Of a stretch of 64,000 nt of DNA, positions 61,061-64,000 are shown in pieces. Under the pieces are notes generated by a model, which saw nothing but the letters and a program-made list of their open reading frames with translations, was not told the origin of the DNA and made no database searches. Made by a program: the position numbers and the translations under genes. How positions within the stretch are numbered: the stretch's first letter is position 1; the number at the start of each line of letters is the position of its first letter. Origin of the DNA: Dolomitihabitans soli (GTDB taxonomy: Bacteria > Actinomycetota > Actinomycetes > Streptosporangiales > Streptosporangiaceae); contig NZ_JAKNTW010000019.1 in the NCBI RefSeq assembly GCF_022213955.1, forward strand, positions 186,001 to 250,000, written 5' to 3'.

Positions 61061-62278
61061 ATGGACGTCATGAGCCCGCCCCCCGGTCCGCCCGCCCCCG
61101 ACTGCTCGTGGGAGCAGGATCTGCAACGCGCCGGGGTCACCGAGGAACGGCCGGCCGGTCTGAGGTACGGCACGCCGTTCCTCTCGCTGGCGATGCTCGC
61201 CGCCGCCGCGGTGACGGCGGTCCTGTCCGGGGATCCGGGTGTGGCCGGGCTCGCCCTGCTCGCCGTGGCGGCCGTGCCCTGGCTGGTCTGGCTGCGCGCC
61301 GACAACGGGCCGACATGGACCTTCGCCGCCGCGACTCTCACGCCGCTCGCCGTACTGGGGATCGGGCAGGAGTTCACCGGTGCGCTGAGCCTGGGCGGCG
61401 AGGTCGCCTACCGCCTGGCGACCTTTCCGGTCCTGCTGGTGGTGCTCCTCACCATCGCCTCCGGCTCCACCCGGATCGCGGTGGGCACGACGATCGCCGG
61501 GTACGCCGCCTTCGGGGTGCCGCTGTTCTGGGGGGACGCGACCATCGGGGTGACGTGGCACATGGGCTTCGCGTTCTGTGTGGCGGCCGGGTACGCGGTC
61601 AAGCTGACGTACATCGCCACCGCGAAGATCGCGGAGGCCAGGCAGGCGCTCGCCGCGCAGGCCGCGGCCGAGCAACGCCGCCGGGTCGCGCAGGACGTCC
61701 ACGACGTGGTGGCGCACACGCTGGCCGTCACGATGCTGCACATCACCGCCGCGCGGATGGCGGTGCGGCGGTCCTCGCCCGCCGAGGCGGAGGAGGCGCT
61801 CGAGGAGGCCGAACGGCATGGCCGGTCGAGCCTGGCCGACATCCGGCGCATCGTCAGGTTCCTGCGTTCCGACGAGGTCACGGCGGTGGACGCCGCGCAG
61901 CCCGGTCTCGACGACATCGAGGCGCTGGTCGACAGCTACCGGGCGGCGGGGCATCCGGTGCGGCTGTCCCTCGCGATCGACGAGCGGTGCTCCTCGCCCG
62001 CCGCCGAACTGGCCGTCTACCGTGTCCTGCAGGAGGCCCTGGCCAACGCCGCCCGGCACGGCAGCGGCCCGGCGACGGTCACGTTGCGCGTCGCCGACGG
62101 CGGGATGTCGCTGCAGGTCGGCAACCCCGTCGGCCAGCGCGCCGCCGGACCGTCCCAGGGCAGCGGGCTGATCGGCATGCGGGAACGGGTCGCCGCGGCC
62201 GGCGGTGTCATCGAGACCGGTGCGCGGGACGGCCGGTGGCTGGTCCAGGCGAGCCTTCCCATCGAGGCGGCGGCGTGA
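61061..62278 (+). CDS. NarL-type sensor histidine kinase
   Basis: A 405-residue membrane kinase. About five hydrophobic segments (for example FLSLAMLAAAAVTAVLSG, LALLAVAAVPWLVWL) are followed by the HisKA_3 dimerisation segment RRRVAQDVHDVVAHTLAVTM with phospho-acceptor His214. The ATPase domain has LQEALANAARHGSGP (N-box) and GSGLIGMRERVAAAGG (G-box). It autophosphorylates on an unknown signal and passes the phosphate to the response regulator encoded downstream, with which it overlaps (GTGA). ATG 61061 follows AGGTGG. Confidence 0.92.
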   Translation: MDVMSPPPGPPAPDCSWEQDLQRAGVTEERPAGLRYGTPFLSLAMLAAAAVTAVLSGDPGVAGLALLAVAAVPWLVWLRADNGPTWTFAAATLTPLAVLGIGQEFTGALSLGGEVAYRLATFPVLLVVLLTIASGSTRIAVGTTIAGYAAFGVPLFWGDATIGVTWHMGFAFCVAAGYAVKLTYIATAKIAEARQALAAQAAAEQRRRVAQDVHDVVAHTLAVTMLHITAARMAVRRSSPAEAEEALEEAERHGRSSLADIRRIVRFLRSDEVTAVDAAQPGLDDIEALVDSYRAAGHPVRLSLAIDERCSSPAAELAVYRVLQEALANAARHGSGPATVTLRVADGGMSLQVGNPVGQRAAGPSQGSGLIGMRERVAAAGGVIETGARDGRWLVQASLPIEAAA

Positions 62279-62919
62279 TCCAGGTGCTGCTCGTCGACGA
62301 CCAGCCGCTGGTGCGGGCCGGACTGCGCCGCATCCTCGAACCCCAGGACGGCATCGCCATCGTGGGCGAGTGCGAGGACGGCGACCAGGTGGCCGCCGCC
62401 GTCGACCGGTGCCGGCCCGACGTGGTGGTGATGGACGTCCGGATGCGCCGGATGGACGGCGCCGAGGCCACCCGCAGGCTCCGGGCGAGGGAAGGGGCGC
62501 CGCCCGTCCTGATCCTCACCACCTTCGACGACGACGACACCGTGGCGGCGGCGCTCGGCGCGGGAGCCGCCGGATTCGTGCTCAAGGACGCCCCCGGCGA
62601 GGACATCGTCAGGGCCACCACGACCGTCGCCGAGGGCGGCTCCTGGCTGGACCCCCAGGTGGTCGGCCGGGTGCTCGACGCCTACCGGCGCGTCGCCGGC
62701 CGCCACGGGAGGGCCGGCGCGATGACCGATCTGCTCACCCAGCGGGAGCACGATGTGCTGCGGCACGTCGGCAGGGGCGCCACCAACGCCGAGGTGGCCG
62801 CCGCCCTGCACGTCAGCGAGGCGACGGTGAAGAGTCACCTGGGCCGCATCCTCACCAAGCTCGGCCTGCGCGACCGTTCGGCCGCCATCGTCTTCGCTCA
62901 TGACCAGGGTCTCGTCTAG
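62275..62919 (+). CDS. NarL/LuxR-type response regulator
   Basis: A 214-residue regulator. The receiver has the acidic pair in VLLVDDQPLVRAGL, phospho-acceptor Asp54 in VVVMDVRMRRMDG, Thr in LILTTFDDD and Lys in GFVLKDAPGED. The C-terminal LuxR-type helix-turn-helix is LTQREHDVLRHVGRGATNAE and VAAALHVSEATVKSHLGRIL. Start GTG 62275 overlaps the kinase stop, so the pair is translationally coupled. Target genes are not evident nearby. Confidence 0.95.
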   Translation: MIQVLLVDDQPLVRAGLRRILEPQDGIAIVGECEDGDQVAAAVDRCRPDVVVMDVRMRRMDGAEATRRLRAREGAPPVLILTTFDDDDTVAAALGAGAAGFVLKDAPGEDIVRATTTVAEGGSWLDPQVVGRVLDAYRRVAGRHGRAGAMTDLLTQREHDVLRHVGRGATNAEVAAALHVSEATVKSHLGRILTKLGLRDRSAAIVFAHDQGLV

Positions 62920-62939
62920 CGGTGGTTAGGCTCGGAGGT

Positions 62940-63029
62940 ATGAAGCAAAAAGTAGTGGCCCTGACACTGATCCTCGGCCTCGTCGCGATGAGCGGTCTCG
63001 CCGTGGTCATGTCCTGGCTGTCGGGCTGA
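62940..63029 (+). CDS. Small membrane peptide, 29 residues
   Basis: ATG 62940 starts MKQKVVALTLILGLVAMSGL and runs through AVVMSWLSG to TGA. It is one continuous hydrophobic helix with a basic N-terminus. GGAGGT lies directly before the start, closer than usual. It follows the response regulator gene by 20 bases and could be part of that transcript. Single-helix microproteins often modulate membrane kinases or transporters; here that is only a guess. Confidence 0.45.
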   Translation: MKQKVVALTLILGLVAMSGLAVVMSWLSG

Positions 63030-63092
63030 GCCGTACCCGGGCTGAGCTGTACGGGCGAGCTGTTTCAGGACGCGTTGGCAGGATGTGTTGGT

Positions 63093-64000
63093 TCAGGACG
63101 GGAGTTTGCGGAGCAGGAGTTCCGCCTGCGGGCCGAAGGTGGGGTCGCCGGTGGCGCTCGCCCGGATGAGGAGGTCGCGGGCGGCCGTGAGGTCGCCGTC
63201 CTGGTGGCGGATCTCGCCCAGGCGGCAGGCGGCCTCGGCGACGAGTTCGGGCTGGTCGGTGCCGCGCAGCGTGAGTTCGTAGTACTTCAGGGCGCCGTCA
63301 CGGTCGCCGAGCCAGTAGCACAGCTCGCCCAGATGGGCGGCGGCGAGCGGGGCCTCCGTGGGGTCGCCTGAGTCGATCACCCGCTGGTACCAGGGGAGCG
63401 CCCCGGCGAAGTCGCGGCTCCGTTTGGCGAGGGCGCCGAGATACATGGCGGCGAGGGCCGCGATATGCGTCTCCTCGGCGTCGATCGCACCCAGGTAACA
63501 CTCGCGCGCGCGCTCCTCGTCGTGGTCGTGATACGTCTGGCCGAGGCCGATCATGGCTCGCGGGGCGAGGCTGCGGTGACCGTCGGCGATCACCTGGCTG
63601 TAGGCGTCCCTGGCCTCGCCGATCTGCCCGGCGTCCGTCAGGTTCTGCGCGAGCAGGGTCAGCGCGATCGGGTCACCCGAGGTGGCCGCCTCTTCGAGGG
63701 CGGCGGCGGAGACGCCGGTGTCGAGCAGGGAGTCGTCGGCGAGCAGCCGTACATGCAGGTCAGGATGGTCGCGGAGACGTTCGCGCACGTGCCGCTGGGC
63801 GGCGTCGCCGCACTCCTCCGCGAGGTCCAGCACGTCGGCGGTCAGCCCGAGGTCGAGCAGGAGGTCCAGCGCCACGATGACCGTCTGCTCGTCCCCCGCC
63901 TCGAACGCCGTCCCGGCCACCCCGGCGATGTTGTTCAACGCCCGCTGCGCCTCCGTCTCCAGCTCGGGCGGCGCGTCCGGCCCCAGGTCCGCCGCCGCGG
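63093..64000 (-). CDS. TPR/Sel1-like repeat protein (5' end beyond window)
   Basis: At least 302 residues of helical repeats, still open at the right edge. Repeats include ALEEAATSGDPIALTLLAQN, RAMIGLGQTYHDHDEERARE, AAMYLGALAKRSRDFAGALP and AHLGELCYWLGDRDGALKYY, with the TPR/Sel1 spacing of Gly, Ala and aromatic residues. TPR arrays mediate protein contacts. No catalytic domain is visible in the part seen. An internal TTG near 63938 is not a likely start because the frame continues with similar composition to base 64000. Confidence 0.85.
   Translation of the reverse strand, partial: AAADLGPDAPPELETEAQRALNNIAGVAGTAFEAGDEQTVIVALDLLLDLGLTADVLDLAEECGDAAQRHVRERLRDHPDLHVRLLADDSLLDTGVSAAALEEAATSGDPIALTLLAQNLTDAGQIGEARDAYSQVIADGHRSLAPRAMIGLGQTYHDHDEERARECYLGAIDAEETHIAALAAMYLGALAKRSRDFAGALPWYQRVIDSGDPTEAPLAAAHLGELCYWLGDRDGALKYYELTLRGTDQPELVAEAACRLGEIRHQDGDLTAARDLLIRASATGDPTFGPQAELLLRKLPS

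Overview
The window is high-GC actinomycete DNA with strong third-position GC bias, GTG starts and many helix-turn-helix regulators. The mix of genes (furA-katG, a sigma factor paired with a YciI protein, DUF5997 beside a LysR-type sensor, SapA-like secreted proteins, PL11 lyase, golvesin-type domains) fits Streptosporangiales or a related spore-forming actinomycete. The genus cannot be proved from this sequence alone.

Layout. 1-7.8 kb: a hemopexin-repeat protein cut by the window edge, a SpoIIE-type phosphatase, a serine hydrolase, a DUF4097 protein, a winged-helix regulator coupled to a two-lobed retropepsin-like protein, and a RibD-type reductase. 8-16 kb: an ECF sigma factor with a SnoaL-like tail, then a minus-strand operon (FMN-dependent alpha-hydroxy-acid oxidase, polar amino acid ABC transporter, RidA) divergent from a PucR/CdaR-type regulator. 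16-24.4 kb: a TetR/ketopantoate-reductase-like pair, then a zone of gene remnants (P450, GNAT, Nudix, DrrAB-like ABC transporter, IS5 transposase, tyrosine recombinase) with intact MerR and EstB-like genes among them. The zone ends at tRNA-Lys. 24.8-28.9 kb: PspC, MFS, minizincin, metallophosphoesterase, and the cluster tRNA-Glu, tRNA-Asp, tRNA-Phe.

28.9-40.2 kb is an inferred genomic island. The 3' part of tRNA-Phe and its terminator are repeated at 40.15 kb, which marks an 11.3 kb insertion. Inside are a broken IS481-type transposase, a complete IS630-family element with inverted repeats, an AT-richer cassette of an EACC1-like adaptor, a caspase-like protease and a helical-repeat protein, a HAD remnant carrying two simple-sequence repeats, an IS30 remnant, a chimeric beta-rich protein, a secreted barrel-like protein, and a six-cysteine small peptide not caught by ordinary gene length cut-offs. 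No integrase is seen in the island.

40.3-64 kb is mostly ordinary chromosome: LysR-type sensor/DUF5997, XRE regulator/SDR, YciI/ECF sigma pair, furA-katG, a quinone-reductase-like enzyme, secreted PL11 lyase, family 10-like glycosidase and amidase (the last two share a C-terminal domain), a PPOX protein, a NarL-type two-component system and a TPR protein. Between furA and the oxidoreductase lies a compact operon (49.6-52.2 kb): a 36-residue peptide ending in Gly-Gly, an E1/ThiF-like adenylating enzyme with a peptide-recognition-like N-terminus, and a membrane metalloprotease with a similar N-terminal domain. This looks like a ribosomal-peptide modification system of a kind I do not recognise. 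It, the caspase cassette and the six-cysteine peptide are the strongest candidates for undescribed biology here.
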